Translations under genes and position numbers: made by a program
Shown here: one piece after another, positions 47,293 through 57,149 of the stretch
Layout of the letters: each line of letters begins with the position of its first letter
Numbering within the stretch: the stretch's first letter is position 1
NCBI RefSeq assembly: GCF_022832385.1
Contig: NZ_JALHLE010000019.1
Coordinates: 62,001-126,000 of the forward strand
Length of the DNA: 64,000 bases
Direction of reading: 5' to 3'
Source of the DNA: Novosphingobium album (ex Hu et al. 2023)
GTDB lineage: Bacteria; Pseudomonadota; Alphaproteobacteria; Sphingomonadales; Sphingomonadaceae
Notes under the pieces: model-generated
The model's database searches: none
Told to the model about the DNA's origin: nothing
The model's input: the letters and a program-made list of their open reading frames with translations, nothing else

Positions 47293-47395
47293 GCCATCGC
47301 CAGCGCAACATCGCCAAGGCGGCTTGACTTCGAGGTGAGCGATACTGCTCAGGTGTTCAGCATCTGACGCATTCACTTCGGGAGAGAGCTTCCAC

Positions 47396-48163
47396 ATGAC
47401 ACGTTCCCTCAACGGCCGCGTAGCGGTTATCACCGGCGCCGGCTCGGGCATGGGCCGCTCGATGGCCCTGCGCCTTGCTGAAGATGACGCCAGGATTGCT
47501 ATCTGGGATATCAATGGCGCGGGCGCAGAGGAAACTGCTCAGATGGTGCGCGATGCCGGTGGCACCGCGATCGCCATCGAAGCCGACTGCTCCGACAAAA
47601 CTATGATCAAGGCCGCCGCTGACCGGACCCGCGCCGAACTCGGCAAAGTCGCCATTCTCATCAACAACGCCGGAATCGCGCCGTTCACCCCGTTCCTCGA
47701 AATCACCGAGGAACTGCTGGAGCGCGTGCTGCGCGTCAACCTGATGGGGCCGTTCTTCGTCACCCAGGAATGCGTACCCGACATGATCGAGGCCAAGTGG
47801 GGCCGGATCATCAACATCACGTCCTCCTCGGTCCAGTCAGGCTCGGCCCTGCAGACGCACTACACGAGTTCCAAGGGTGGCATGTTGGGCTTCACCAAGT
47901 GCCTGGCCATGGCGCTGGGCGAACATGGCATCACCGCGAACATGATCCCGCCGGGCTCCATCGACACCCCGATGCTGCGCGCCGCCGAGATCATGCAGAA
48001 GCCGGGCGCGATAGAGGCCTATGGCAAGGCTCTGCCCGTCGGCCGTATCGGCACCGGCGAGGACATCGCAGCCGCAGCCGCCTTCCTCGCTTCGGAAGAA
48101 GGCGGCTACATGACAGGCCAGACCATCAGCGTGAACGGCGGCCGCTACATGGGCTCTGCCTGA
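47396..48163 (+). CDS. short-chain dehydrogenase, FabG-like
   Basis: A 255-residue SDR. Cofactor loop TGAGSGMG, NNAGIAPF, catalytic YTSSK, and the family tail TGQTISVNGG are present. GGGAGAGAG precedes the ATG. It probably oxidises or reduces a hydroxyl or keto group of a pathway intermediate. It sits between the flavin reductase and the alpha/beta hydrolase on the same strand, a likely small operon. Confidence 0.9.
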   Translation: MTRSLNGRVAVITGAGSGMGRSMALRLAEDDARIAIWDINGAGAEETAQMVRDAGGTAIAIEADCSDKTMIKAAADRTRAELGKVAILINNAGIAPFTPFLEITEELLERVLRVNLMGPFFVTQECVPDMIEAKWGRIINITSSSVQSGSALQTHYTSSKGGMLGFTKCLAMALGEHGITANMIPPGSIDTPMLRAAEIMQKPGAIEAYGKALPVGRIGTGEDIAAAAAFLASEEGGYMTGQTISVNGGRYMGSA

Positions 48164-48226
48164 CCTCTGTCAAAACGATACGCCAACCCTTGCAGCATGC
48201 CGGGGCAGCGCTACCAAGGGGCGGTC

Positions 48227-49015
48227 ATGACCGCCCCTTTTCGTATCGAGCTCGACAGTGCCACCCTCATCGGGGAACGGCGTGAAGGCAATGGCATACC
48301 GCTGGTGCTGGCGCATGGTTTCGGTGGTTCGCGGCACGACTGGCAACCGCTGATAGACGCCCTTCCCGGGGACCTGCCGCTCATCACCTACGATCAACGC
48401 GGCTTCGGCGATTCCACCGGGACACCGGACGTACCGTTTTCCCATAGCGACGACCTCCTGGCACTTCTGGACAGTCTCGGCATCGTACGGGTAGACCTCT
48501 GCGGCATGTCGCAGGGCGGCGCGATGGCGCTCAATTTCGCGCTCGATCACCCGGATCGGGTTCGCCGGCTGGTGCTTGTCAGCCCCGGCATGGTCGGCTG
48601 GTCATGGTCGGAGGAATGGGTCGGCCAGTGGAAGCAGGTGGGACGCGCAGCCCGTGCAGGCGATATGGCTGCGGCCCGCGACCTGTGGTGGCAGCACCCG
48701 TTTTTCGAACCGACCCGCAAGAGCAGCGCGGCTGGTCTCCTGCGTGCTTCGATCGATGCCTTCCACGGCCAGCAATGGATCAGGGACGACCAGCAACGCG
48801 AACTGCCCGACGTCGACCGGCTGACGGATCTTGCGGCGCCGACGCTACTACTGACCGGCAGTTTGGATTTTCCCGATTTCCGGCTGATCGCCGAACTGAT
48901 CGAAGGCGCCGGACAGAGCGTGGCCCGCATCGATCATGCCAATGCGGGCCATATGCTCATTCTGGAGATCCCCGGCACGATCGCCGGGGAAATCGTCTCT
49001 TTCCTCAGTACTTGA
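48227..49015 (+). CDS. alpha/beta hydrolase
   Basis: A 262-residue hydrolase. The oxyanion segment HGFGGSRHDW is near residue 31, the nucleophile elbow GMSQGG near residue 96, and the catalytic histidine in DHANAGHM near residue 241. AAGGGGCGG precedes the ATG at 48227. It could cleave an ester, lactone or C-C bond in ring-degradation pathways. Its end overlaps the convergent TonB-dependent receptor gene by 11 bases. Confidence 0.88.
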   Translation: MTAPFRIELDSATLIGERREGNGIPLVLAHGFGGSRHDWQPLIDALPGDLPLITYDQRGFGDSTGTPDVPFSHSDDLLALLDSLGIVRVDLCGMSQGGAMALNFALDHPDRVRRLVLVSPGMVGWSWSEEWVGQWKQVGRAARAGDMAAARDLWWQHPFFEPTRKSSAAGLLRASIDAFHGQQWIRDDQQRELPDVDRLTDLAAPTLLLTGSLDFPDFRLIAELIEGAGQSVARIDHANAGHMLILEIPGTIAGEIVSFLST

Positions 49016-51356
49016 AGCTCAGCTCCAGACCGTAGGTGCGCGGTTCACCCACGGCCGCAGCGTTGTGGCCGAGCGCCGCGGCCAGCGTCATGCCACCCAC
49101 GAAGTATTCCTTGTCGGTCAGGTTCTTGGCGAACAGCGCCGCCGAGAAGTTGGAACCGGCGATGTCTGTCCAGTCCAAACGCGCATGGACCAGCGCATAG
49201 CCCGGCAGGCGCGTGCCCGGCGCGATCGAGGCGGCCGCATTCGAGAAGTACTGCGCGCTCTGGCCATAGACCTCGCCGCGCAGCGACACATCGCCCATGT
49301 TCTCGCCCACCGGCACCGAGATCTGGGCATAGGCCGTGCCCGAGAACTTGGGCGTGTCGCCCACCGGCCCGTAGGAATAGGGATTGCCGAAAAGCTCGAT
49401 ATTGCCGTTGGTGAACTTGGCATTGGTGTAGGCCATCGAACCACCCAGCGTGAGCCACTCGGCCGGCCGCACAGCGCCCTGTGCCTCGAAACCCCAGATG
49501 CGGCTCGAAGGCACGTTCGCCGTCACGGCGATCGAGGCAAGGCCGCCCGGACCGTCCGGATCAGGGAACTCGACGCGCTGCACGTCCTGAATCCACTGCA
49601 CGAACACGGCAGAAGCAAAGTTGGCGGGGCGGCCGAACAGATCACCCGAATACTTCACACCGCCTTCGATGTCCTGCGTGTGCTCTGAATCGAACAGGTT
49701 GCCGCCCCCAGTTGCCGTCGCGGTAACCGGCGGAGCCGCTCCGTTGAAACCGCCCGAACGGAAACTGCCGCGCGTCTTCAGGTAGGCGAACCATTCCGGA
49801 GTGACCTTGTATTCCAGCCCGACTTCCCAAGATGGATCGGAGAAGGTCTTGTGCTGGCCCGGAAGGCCGAAGGTGTAAGTCGCCTGCGGAAGTTGCTCGA
49901 TCGAGACGCGCTCCCATGTATAGCGCAGGCCACCGGTCAGCTTGAGATCGGGAATGACCTCGTAGGACAACTGGCCATAAAGCGCGTCCGTCTTGTTCCG
50001 GATGCGGAAGTTGTTGGTGACATAGCTCGGCGCGAGCACCGGCGAGACGTCGAAATAGGTCTGGGGCCAGAGCGTATCGCTGCGCTGGCGCTGCATGTAG
50101 TAGCCGAAGATGTATTCCAGCTTCCCGTCCATGGTGTCGCCAAGCAGTTGTGCTTCCTCGGAGACAGAACGGACCTTGAGCTGGTTGCCGTACTGGTCCG
50201 CAGCGGCGTTAGCGGTAAGGATGGTGACGAACGGCGCGCCGAGCTGTGGCTGTTCCGAACGGGTCTTGGAATTCGAATAGCCGAAGATGTTGCGCAGCGT
50301 GGCGCCGCCGCCGAGTTCGATTTCGGTGGTATTGGTCACGAACCAGTCCTCGCCGTGGTGGCTGGCACCACCCGGATGCCGGGTCTTGTAGGGTCCGATC
50401 CGGCGCTGCTCATCAACATAGGCGATCAGCCCTGGGGCATAGGCATCGGGATGCGCGGCCAGATAGGATGCCCAGAGGCCATCGACTCCGAATGCGGCAT
50501 CCAGCCCCGGTCCGAACAGCAGGCCTGCACCGCATGTCAGCGCGTAACCATTGTTCGTGTCTCCACAGCCATAGACGCTGTAGGTGTAGGACGCGCCTGT
50601 ATTGGTCCCACCGGTCTTGGTGTACTGCGCCATCGTGGTGTTGGTGATGCCATCGGCCGGCTTGATCGTGAGCGTCATGCGGCCGCTGTCACGCTTCACG
50701 TTCCCCAGCCGCTCGTTGTTGAGCAGGTTGCGGATATAACCGTCCTTGCGCACGGTATCGAACGCGAAGCGCATCAGCAAGGTATCGTCGATCAGCGGCA
50801 GGTTCACCATGCCTTCGACTTCGTGCATGTCGTAATTGCCGATACGCCCGCGCAGCGTGGCCTTGAGATCGTTCACCGGCTTGGCCGAGTTGTAGAGCAC
50901 CGCGCCGCCGGTGGCATTGCGGCCGAACAGCGTGCCCTGCGGCCCCTTGAGGACCTGCACGTTCTCCAGATCGTAGAACGAGGACGCGCCATTGATCGTC
51001 AGCGGCACTTCGTTGAGATAAGCGATCACGGCCGAAGGCGAGCCGGAGAAAGTATCCGCCGTCTGCCCGCGGATCGAATAGGTCAGCGAGTTGTTGCCCT
51101 GCGTCTGGCGGATCGTCAGGCCCGGCGCGACCGTCTGCAGATCGGAATCGGTGTGCACGCCGCGCTGGATCAGGTCGTCATTGCTCAGTGCGGTGATTGC
51201 TGCCGGGACAGTCGAAAGCGTCTCGTCGCGGCGGCGGGCAGTAACGATGATTTCGCCGTTGGACGCGCCCTCTTCGCCAGCAGCCTGCGCGAACGCCGTA
51301 TCTGCACCGGATAGGAACGTACCGGCCGCAAGCGCGGCCAACATCAGTTGCCTCAT
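49005..51356 (-). CDS. TonB-dependent outer membrane receptor
   Basis: A 783-residue receptor. A signal peptide (LAALAAGTFLSGADTAFA), a TonB-box-like GEIIVTARRRDETL, a plug domain (VPAAITALSNDDL, QTQGNNSLTYSIRGQ, QGTLFGRNATGGAV) and a 22-strand-type barrel ending LELSFKY are visible. GAGGAGGGAAACC precedes the ATG at 51356. Sphingomonads use such receptors for hydrophobic or sugar substrates; here it is the last gene of the ferredoxin-P450-SDR unit and probably imports the island's substrate. Confidence 0.93.
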   Translation of the reverse strand: MRQLMLAALAAGTFLSGADTAFAQAAGEEGASNGEIIVTARRRDETLSTVPAAITALSNDDLIQRGVHTDSDLQTVAPGLTIRQTQGNNSLTYSIRGQTADTFSGSPSAVIAYLNEVPLTINGASSFYDLENVQVLKGPQGTLFGRNATGGAVLYNSAKPVNDLKATLRGRIGNYDMHEVEGMVNLPLIDDTLLMRFAFDTVRKDGYIRNLLNNERLGNVKRDSGRMTLTIKPADGITNTTMAQYTKTGGTNTGASYTYSVYGCGDTNNGYALTCGAGLLFGPGLDAAFGVDGLWASYLAAHPDAYAPGLIAYVDEQRRIGPYKTRHPGGASHHGEDWFVTNTTEIELGGGATLRNIFGYSNSKTRSEQPQLGAPFVTILTANAAADQYGNQLKVRSVSEEAQLLGDTMDGKLEYIFGYYMQRQRSDTLWPQTYFDVSPVLAPSYVTNNFRIRNKTDALYGQLSYEVIPDLKLTGGLRYTWERVSIEQLPQATYTFGLPGQHKTFSDPSWEVGLEYKVTPEWFAYLKTRGSFRSGGFNGAAPPVTATATGGGNLFDSEHTQDIEGGVKYSGDLFGRPANFASAVFVQWIQDVQRVEFPDPDGPGGLASIAVTANVPSSRIWGFEAQGAVRPAEWLTLGGSMAYTNAKFTNGNIELFGNPYSYGPVGDTPKFSGTAYAQISVPVGENMGDVSLRGEVYGQSAQYFSNAAASIAPGTRLPGYALVHARLDWTDIAGSNFSAALFAKNLTDKEYFVGGMTLAAALGHNAAAVGEPRTYGLELSFKY

Positions 51357-51435
51357 GGTTTCCCTCCTCATTTGGCGCGCTCTTCCGACGCGCCTCTTCT
51401 TCAAAACTTCCCTGCGTCCCGATTTCGGGGACCAA

Positions 51436-52278
51436 TTATTCTTTCATCGCCGCAGCGCGCGCATCCATGATGTCGCGCAAGTGGTTCACCGGATCGCCCA
51501 CCGTCACGCCCCCCTCGACCGGAAGAACCGCGCCCGTCATGTGGCGCGACTTGTCGGTCGCCAGGAACAGCGCGACATTGGCGCAATCCTCCGGCTCACC
51601 CCGCCGCTTTATGAGCTGGTTGGACAAGTAGACGCCGTTCACGCCCTCCTCGATCCGTGCTGTGACATCGCTGTCCGCGCCCTCCTGCTTGAACGCGGAA
51701 AGGTCGGTTCGGACGTGACCCGGCACAATGCAGTTCACACGGATGCCATACTGGGCAAGATCGATCGCGGAGGACTTGCTGAACTGAACCAGCGCCGCCT
51801 TCGATGCGCGGTAGGTCATCATTGCCATGCCCGCGAGCGTGCCCGCGATCGACGAGGTATTGAGAATGATCCCGCCGTTCCCGCGCGCTGCCATGACGCG
51901 GGCCGCGTTTCTGGTTCCAAGCATCGGCCCAAGAACATTGACCCGCATCACACGGTCGAAATCGTCAAGCTTGTCATCAAGGAAACTGGGGTAGGCACCG
52001 CAAGACATACCGGCGTTGTTGAACATGATGTCCAGGCCGCCAAAATGCTCGACGGCAAAGTCAACGACGGCCTGCATGTCCTCTTCGCTGCCGACATCGG
52101 TGTGATGATACACTGCCGCATCACCCAGCGCCGCGGCCAGAGCCTCGCCCGCCGCATCCTGAATGTCCGCGATGACCACCTTCGCGCCTTCGGCCACGAA
52201 GAGTTCCACGGTTGCCCTGCCAATGCCGCTGGCGCCGCCGGTGATGATGGCGACCTTGCCAGCCAGTTCCTGTGCCAC
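51436..52278 (-). CDS. short-chain dehydrogenase
   Basis: A 280-residue SDR with TGGASGIG, FNNAGMSCGAYP, catalytic YRASK and the C-terminal family segment GGVTVGDP. It ends in a charged extension (DIMDARAAAMKE). It starts 22 bases after the P450 stop, on the same strand, and may oxidise the alcohol that the P450 makes. Confidence 0.9.
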   Translation of the reverse strand: MAQELAGKVAIITGGASGIGRATVELFVAEGAKVVIADIQDAAGEALAAALGDAAVYHHTDVGSEEDMQAVVDFAVEHFGGLDIMFNNAGMSCGAYPSFLDDKLDDFDRVMRVNVLGPMLGTRNAARVMAARGNGGIILNTSSIAGTLAGMAMMTYRASKAALVQFSKSSAIDLAQYGIRVNCIVPGHVRTDLSAFKQEGADSDVTARIEEGVNGVYLSNQLIKRRGEPEDCANVALFLATDKSRHMTGAVLPVEGGVTVGDPVNHLRDIMDARAAAMKE

Positions 52279-52300
52279 GTCCGTGCCCCCCGGTCCGCTC

Positions 52301-53626
52301 TCAGCGCGCTTCGAAGGTGATGGGCAGCGATTCGATCGTGCGCGTGGCCACCGTCGGTGTGTAGGTGATCTCGCTTTCGGCGATCGCCAGCTTCATGTTC
52401 ATCATCTGCTTGACGATCTCACGCGCGGCGACCTTCACTTCCATGCGGGCCAGCGCCAGCCCGATGCAGCGGTGCGGCCCGCCGCCGAACGCGACGTGGC
52501 GGCCAAGGTTCGGGCGGGTGATGTCGAAGCTGCGCGGTTCGGGGAACACCGTCTCGTCGTCATTGCCGGACCCGTAGACCAGCAGCATATGCGCCCCGGC
52601 GGGGATCTTGGTGCCGTTTACGACCACGTCCTTGGTCGTCATGCGCGAGAGCGCACGTACCGGCGGTTCGGCGCGGAGGTGCTCCTCGATAAAGCGGTTG
52701 AGCTGGCGTTCGTCATCGACAACGCTTTCGAGCAGTTCGGCGATGCCCGGTTTGGTCGTCAGCACGTAGAACAGGTTGCCGATCGCCGTCGCCGTGGTGT
52801 CGTTGCCCGCGATCAGCGTCGCGCGGCACAGCGAAACCGCCTCTTCGAAGGTCAGCTTTTCCTTGGTGCCGTCGGCATTGGTCACTTCTGCATGAACGAG
52901 GTCGGAAATCATGTCCTCGGTCGGATTTGCTTCCTTTTCCTTCATCTTGGCGATGAGGTAGTTCTGCAGATCCGCAATCTGCTGGGCATTTTCCAGCATC
53001 GTCTCGCGGGTCTGCATGGCACCGATCTGCGCGGTGACCGCGACCGACCAGCGCGAGATCTTGTCCTCCATCCCCTGGTCAAGGCCGAGCTGTTCGACGA
53101 TCACGCGGATGGTCAGCGGGATGGCGATGTCCTTGACGGCATCGCACTTGCCGTTCCCTTTGGCCACAACATCGGCGATCAGGTCATGCACGACGGCGGT
53201 GATGCGCGGCTCCAGCTCCTTCACGCGATGCGCGGTGAAGGCGTTTTCCATCAGTTTGCGGATACGCGTGTGATAGGGCGGGTCCGACATGATCGCGTCG
53301 GGGAAGTAACCGCCGCCATGCTCACGCAGGTAAGCCTCGAACTCCTCGCGCATGCCGCGCGCCTGCTGTTCCGAATAGCCGTGCTTGACGGAAAAGGTGA
53401 TCGGATCGGACTGGACAGCCGAGATATCCTCGTGCCGGGTCACCAGCCAGGAGCCCAGCTTCTCGTCGAAGTGGATGGGGTCGCCATGACGCATCGCGCG
53501 GTAGAAGTCGCGCGGCTGGGCCTGGATTGCCGTATTTGCCAGCGTGCCTTCCTGAAGCAGAGCCGCCTCTTCGGGGGTAAGCTCAAGCCGCTCCGAAACG
53601 CGGTCCTCGGTGGTCTGTGTCGCCAT
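52301..53626 (-). CDS. cytochrome P450
   Basis: A 441-residue soluble class I bacterial P450. The I-helix AGNDTTAT, the ExxR region (EEHLRAEPP), and the heme segment FGGGPHRCIGLALARME with Cys387 as heme ligand are intact. The order leftward is ferredoxin, P450, SDR, receptor. Electrons would come from the adjacent ferredoxin; a ferredoxin reductase is not in the window. The substrate is not known. Confidence 0.95.
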   Translation of the reverse strand: MATQTTEDRVSERLELTPEEAALLQEGTLANTAIQAQPRDFYRAMRHGDPIHFDEKLGSWLVTRHEDISAVQSDPITFSVKHGYSEQQARGMREEFEAYLREHGGGYFPDAIMSDPPYHTRIRKLMENAFTAHRVKELEPRITAVVHDLIADVVAKGNGKCDAVKDIAIPLTIRVIVEQLGLDQGMEDKISRWSVAVTAQIGAMQTRETMLENAQQIADLQNYLIAKMKEKEANPTEDMISDLVHAEVTNADGTKEKLTFEEAVSLCRATLIAGNDTTATAIGNLFYVLTTKPGIAELLESVVDDERQLNRFIEEHLRAEPPVRALSRMTTKDVVVNGTKIPAGAHMLLVYGSGNDDETVFPEPRSFDITRPNLGRHVAFGGGPHRCIGLALARMEVKVAAREIVKQMMNMKLAIAESEITYTPTVATRTIESLPITFEAR

Positions 53627-53811
53627 AGTGCCGTCCTGTCATCCTGCTCTTGGGCTGCGCCATTACCTTTGGCCGTCGCAGCGCCGATCTCTTGACCGTT
53701 CTATGAACGCCACACCGTCAAGCCGCCATGCCCGCCTTCGAAGCCGCGCTTGCCCCCATCTGCAAAGGCGGCAATGACACCGGCAACTGCGAACGGGCCG
53801 CAGCGCCGTGG

Positions 53812-54147
53812 TCAATAGGACGAAGCAGGCGCTACAGTGACCTCCAGCCCGTCCAGTTCCCGTGACATTTTGATCTGGCAACCAAGACGTGAATTGTCCT
53901 TCATCACGTCGGCGACCATGTCGAGCATGGCAAATTCAATCTCATCGGGATCACCGACCTTTTCCCACCACGACGGATCGACATAGACATGGCACGTCGC
54001 GCAGGCGCATCCACCGCCGCAATCGCCCATGATACCCGCCACGCCATGCTGCTTGGCGAGTTCCATCAAGCTGATGCCTTCCTCAACATCGTCGAAGGTC
54101 TGAGTCACGCCTTCGACGTCGGTCATGGTTACTTTCAGATTGCCCAT
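53812..54147 (-). CDS. 2Fe-2S ferredoxin
   Basis: A 111-residue plant/adrenodoxin-type ferredoxin. The cluster ligands are Cys43, Cys49, Cys52 and Cys90 (DCGGGCACATC, then SRLGC), with an extra Cys47. It is divergent from the amidohydrolase operon and lies 185 bases before the P450, so it is its likely electron carrier. The start at 54147 is preceded by GAGAGGAAA; a longer frame to 54219 is not conserved. Confidence 0.93.
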   Translation of the reverse strand: MGNLKVTMTDVEGVTQTFDDVEEGISLMELAKQHGVAGIMGDCGGGCACATCHVYVDPSWWEKVGDPDEIEFAMLDMVADVMKDNSRLGCQIKMSRELDGLEVTVAPASSY

Positions 54148-54421
54148 TTTTCGCAATTTCCTCTCAATCCCGCAGACACCGCTCTTTATCCCGGCAAATG
54201 CGTCTTTCCTTGTTTCCATGCCTTAGCGCACGTCAGTTTGCAAAGGACCTGCTGCGCGCCGCCACTTGACTGGCGGTGAAGATCGCTCCTGCGCGCGCCG
54301 TCAGGGGAAACCGGTTCTGCATGGCCAGTCATTTGCCGCAGCAGCCTCCCAAACTACTTTGCAGTTCCCGAAATCGGCATCCAGCGCGGCCGCGCCCTGC
54401 CGGGCAATAAGGAGAGGAAAC
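54148..54421. promoter_or_regulatory. divergent control region of the catabolic island
   Basis: It holds the promoters of the leftward ferredoxin-P450 unit and the rightward amidohydrolase operon. A 6-6-6 inverted repeat, CCGCCA-CTTGAC-TGGCGG (54259-54276), is a candidate operator. No gene in the island encodes an obvious regulator, so the regulator would lie elsewhere. Confidence 0.35.
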
Positions 54422-55708
54422 GTGGGCCGGACCCTGATCCAGAACGCCACGATATTCACAGCTGCCGGCACGGACACCTTCAAGGGTGATCTGGTGATCG
54501 AAGGCAACCGCATCGTCTCGGCCGGTTCAGGCGCAAAGGCGCTCCCGGGAGACGAGGTCATCGACGCCACCGGCTTGTTCTGCATGCCCGGCATGACCGA
54601 GGGCCACGCGCACCTGTCGTTCGAGAATGTCTGCGCCACCGAGGACTTGATCACGCCGAGCCCGGAAACCCAGGCCTTCACCACAGCCCGCGGCGCCAAG
54701 GCGCTTATCGAGGCCGGCTTCACGAGTGCCTATGGCGCATCCGAAGCCAAGCTCAAGCTGGCCGTGGCCGTGCGCGACGAAGTGAATGCCGGACGCCTGC
54801 CGGGCCCGCGCATCCGCGCAGGCGGCCTCGAAATCAGCGTGACCGGCGCTATGGGCGATGAAAGCAAGGCCCACAATCCGCGCGTCGGCCCCTCGACCAT
54901 TGTCGATGGCGTCGAAGAAATGCGCAAGGCCGTGCGCCTGCATTGCCGTGAAGGGCTGGACAACATCAAGCTCGATGTCTCGGGGGACCCGTTCTATCCG
55001 AACACGCCCGGGCACACGACGCCGATGACCTTCGACGAAATCCGCGTCGCGGCCGAAACGGCCCACGCCTATGGCCGCAAGATCAACGCGCACACGCGCT
55101 CGATCGACGGCTCCAAATATTGCGTGCGCGCCGGTGTCGATGGCCTGTTCCATGTCGAATATTCCGACGAGGAGCTACTCGACATGATGGCAGAGGCGAA
55201 GGATCGCATCTTCGTCGTGCCGACCGTGGGCCTCTTTGCGCAGATCATGGCCGGAGAGGCCGCAGGTCATGGCCTATCGCCCGAAGTGGGCGGCTACATG
55301 AACATCCCCGAACTGCTGGAAAACTCGGTCAGAACACACACCGAACTGCGCAAGCGCGGCATTCGCCACCTGATCGGCGGTGACTACGGCTTCGGCTGGA
55401 GCCCGCACGGCACGCAGGGCCGGGACATCAAGTCGTTCGTCGATCTCTACGGTTATTCGCCCGCCGAGGCCCTGATCTGCGCCACCCGCAACGGCGGCCT
55501 TGCCATGGGCTACAACGGTGAACTCGGCACGCTGGAGGACGGCAAGCTGGCCGATCTCATCCTCGTCGAAGGCAACCCGCTGACCGACCTGTCCGTCCTG
55601 TCCGGCCCCGAAAAGGTGGCACTCGTGATGAAGGACGGAGCGATTCAGAAGAAGTCCCCCGCACTCGCCGCGAAGCAAAACACACCCGCGCTCGAACCCG
55701 CGGAATAA
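54422..55708 (+). CDS. amidohydrolase family protein
   Basis: A 428-residue metal-dependent hydrolase of the imidazolonepropionase/prolidase-like group. The metal ligands His62-x-His64 (GMTEGHAHL), the NIKLDVSGD segment, and the later INAHTRS and HVEYSDEE histidines are in order, with a conserved aspartate in IGGDYGFGW. The C-terminal LVEGNPLTDLSVL is a family signature. No signal peptide. The GTG start at 54422 has AAGGAGAGG upstream. It begins the rightward operon and may open an amide, lactam or cyclic ring of the substrate. Confidence 0.88.
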   Translation: MGRTLIQNATIFTAAGTDTFKGDLVIEGNRIVSAGSGAKALPGDEVIDATGLFCMPGMTEGHAHLSFENVCATEDLITPSPETQAFTTARGAKALIEAGFTSAYGASEAKLKLAVAVRDEVNAGRLPGPRIRAGGLEISVTGAMGDESKAHNPRVGPSTIVDGVEEMRKAVRLHCREGLDNIKLDVSGDPFYPNTPGHTTPMTFDEIRVAAETAHAYGRKINAHTRSIDGSKYCVRAGVDGLFHVEYSDEELLDMMAEAKDRIFVVPTVGLFAQIMAGEAAGHGLSPEVGGYMNIPELLENSVRTHTELRKRGIRHLIGGDYGFGWSPHGTQGRDIKSFVDLYGYSPAEALICATRNGGLAMGYNGELGTLEDGKLADLILVEGNPLTDLSVLSGPEKVALVMKDGAIQKKSPALAAKQNTPALEPAE

Positions 55709-55721
55709 GGAGCATACCCAG

Positions 55722-57149
55722 ATGAACGTCCAGACCGGCAAGATGCAGCCCGGAGAGGCGCGCCACCCCGACGTCAGCACGCAGGACATCATTGCGCGCG
55801 ACCAGCACAAGGCCCCCGAATGGGTCGCCAGCGAGTCCTATGAATATCTCGGAAGCGAGGATATCGACACCAAGCGCTATACTTCCGCCGAATACATGCA
55901 GGAGGAATTCAAGCGCCTGTGGACCCGCACCTGGCAGTTCGCCTGCCGCGAGGAACACATTCCCGAAGTCGGCGACTACTATGTCTACGACATCGGCCCC
56001 TACTCGTTCATCGTCACCCGCGTGACGCCGACCGAGATCCGGGCCTACTTCAACGCCTGCCTCCATCGCGGAACCAAGCTGCGCGCATCGAACACCGAAG
56101 GCGCCGCCTCCGAGTTCAAGTGCAGTTTCCACGGCTGGTCCTGGAACATCGACGGTTCCAACAAGTCGATGCTGTGCCCCTGGGACTTCCCGCATGCCGA
56201 TCCCAAGGAATACTCGCTGCCCGAGGCGCGGGTGCAAACGCTGGGCGGTTTTGTGTGGATCAACATGGACCCCGACGCGCCCAGCCTTGAAGACTATCTC
56301 GGCCCCAAGGCGCTGGAACACATCAAGGCGTGGAAGCTCGAAGACCGCTACATCACCTGCCACGTAACCAAGCCGATTCCCTCGAACTGGAAGCTCAACA
56401 TCGAGGCTTTCATGGAGGCCTATCACGTGCCCGACACGCACCCGCAGGTCTCGCCGACCAACGCGGACGTGAACTCGCAGTATGACACATATGGCGAGCA
56501 CGTGAACCGCTTCATCTCGACACTGGGTGTCGTCAGCCCCGAACATACCGGCAAGTACACCGAGCAGGACGTGCTCGACATGTTCACCGTGGGCGACAGC
56601 TCGATCGTCAAGGAAAAGCCGCAGGTTCCCGATGGCGCCACCGCGCGCCAGATGATGGCCGACATGTTCCGCGGCATGTTCGAACAGGCCACCAACACCG
56701 ACCTTTCCAGCGTCTCCGACTCCGAGATCCTGGACTGCTTCAGCTATACGATCTTCCCGAACACCTTCCTGTTCCCGGGCATCTCGCTGCCGATGGTCTA
56801 CCGCTTCCGCCCGAACCCGAAGAACCACCGCGAAAGCCTCTACGAAGTGCTGTTCCTGCGGCCCAAGCCCAAGGACGGCAGCTATGTCGAGACGGCCGAG
56901 CCGGTCCACCTGACGGCCGAGCAGTCGTTCTGTGACGCGGAAAGCATGGACCCGGGGTTCGGCGGCATTCTCGATCAGGATACCGACAACCTTTTCCTTC
57001 AGCAGGAAGGCGTGGAGGCTTCGGCCAAGCCGGGCCTGACGCTGGGCGACTATCAGGAAATCCGTATCCGCCACTTCGAGCAGGCCATCGACAAGTACAT
57101 GGCGATGGATCCGAAGATCCCGAACTGGAAGGCCCTGCAGCGCAAGTGA
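55722..57149 (+). CDS. Rieske aromatic-ring oxygenase, alpha subunit
   Basis: A 475-residue oxygenase. The Rieske cluster ligands are Cys113-x-His115 (ACLHRGT) and Cys134-x2-His137 (CSFHGWSW). The catalytic iron site has His235 and His240 (EAYHVPDTH), with an aspartate near the C-terminus (DQDTDN). Such enzymes hydroxylate or demethylate; a beta subunit, ferredoxin or reductase is not adjacent, so an alpha-only enzyme using the ferredoxin at 53812 is possible. It follows the amidohydrolase by 13 bases. Confidence 0.92.
   Translation: MNVQTGKMQPGEARHPDVSTQDIIARDQHKAPEWVASESYEYLGSEDIDTKRYTSAEYMQEEFKRLWTRTWQFACREEHIPEVGDYYVYDIGPYSFIVTRVTPTEIRAYFNACLHRGTKLRASNTEGAASEFKCSFHGWSWNIDGSNKSMLCPWDFPHADPKEYSLPEARVQTLGGFVWINMDPDAPSLEDYLGPKALEHIKAWKLEDRYITCHVTKPIPSNWKLNIEAFMEAYHVPDTHPQVSPTNADVNSQYDTYGEHVNRFISTLGVVSPEHTGKYTEQDVLDMFTVGDSSIVKEKPQVPDGATARQMMADMFRGMFEQATNTDLSSVSDSEILDCFSYTIFPNTFLFPGISLPMVYRFRPNPKNHRESLYEVLFLRPKPKDGSYVETAEPVHLTAEQSFCDAESMDPGFGGILDQDTDNLFLQQEGVEASAKPGLTLGDYQEIRIRHFEQAIDKYMAMDPKIPNWKALQRK

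Noticed and set aside
49851..51314. 487-codon rightward open frame opposite the TonB-dependent receptor
   Set aside because: It is antisense to a gene with a clear signal peptide, plug and barrel.
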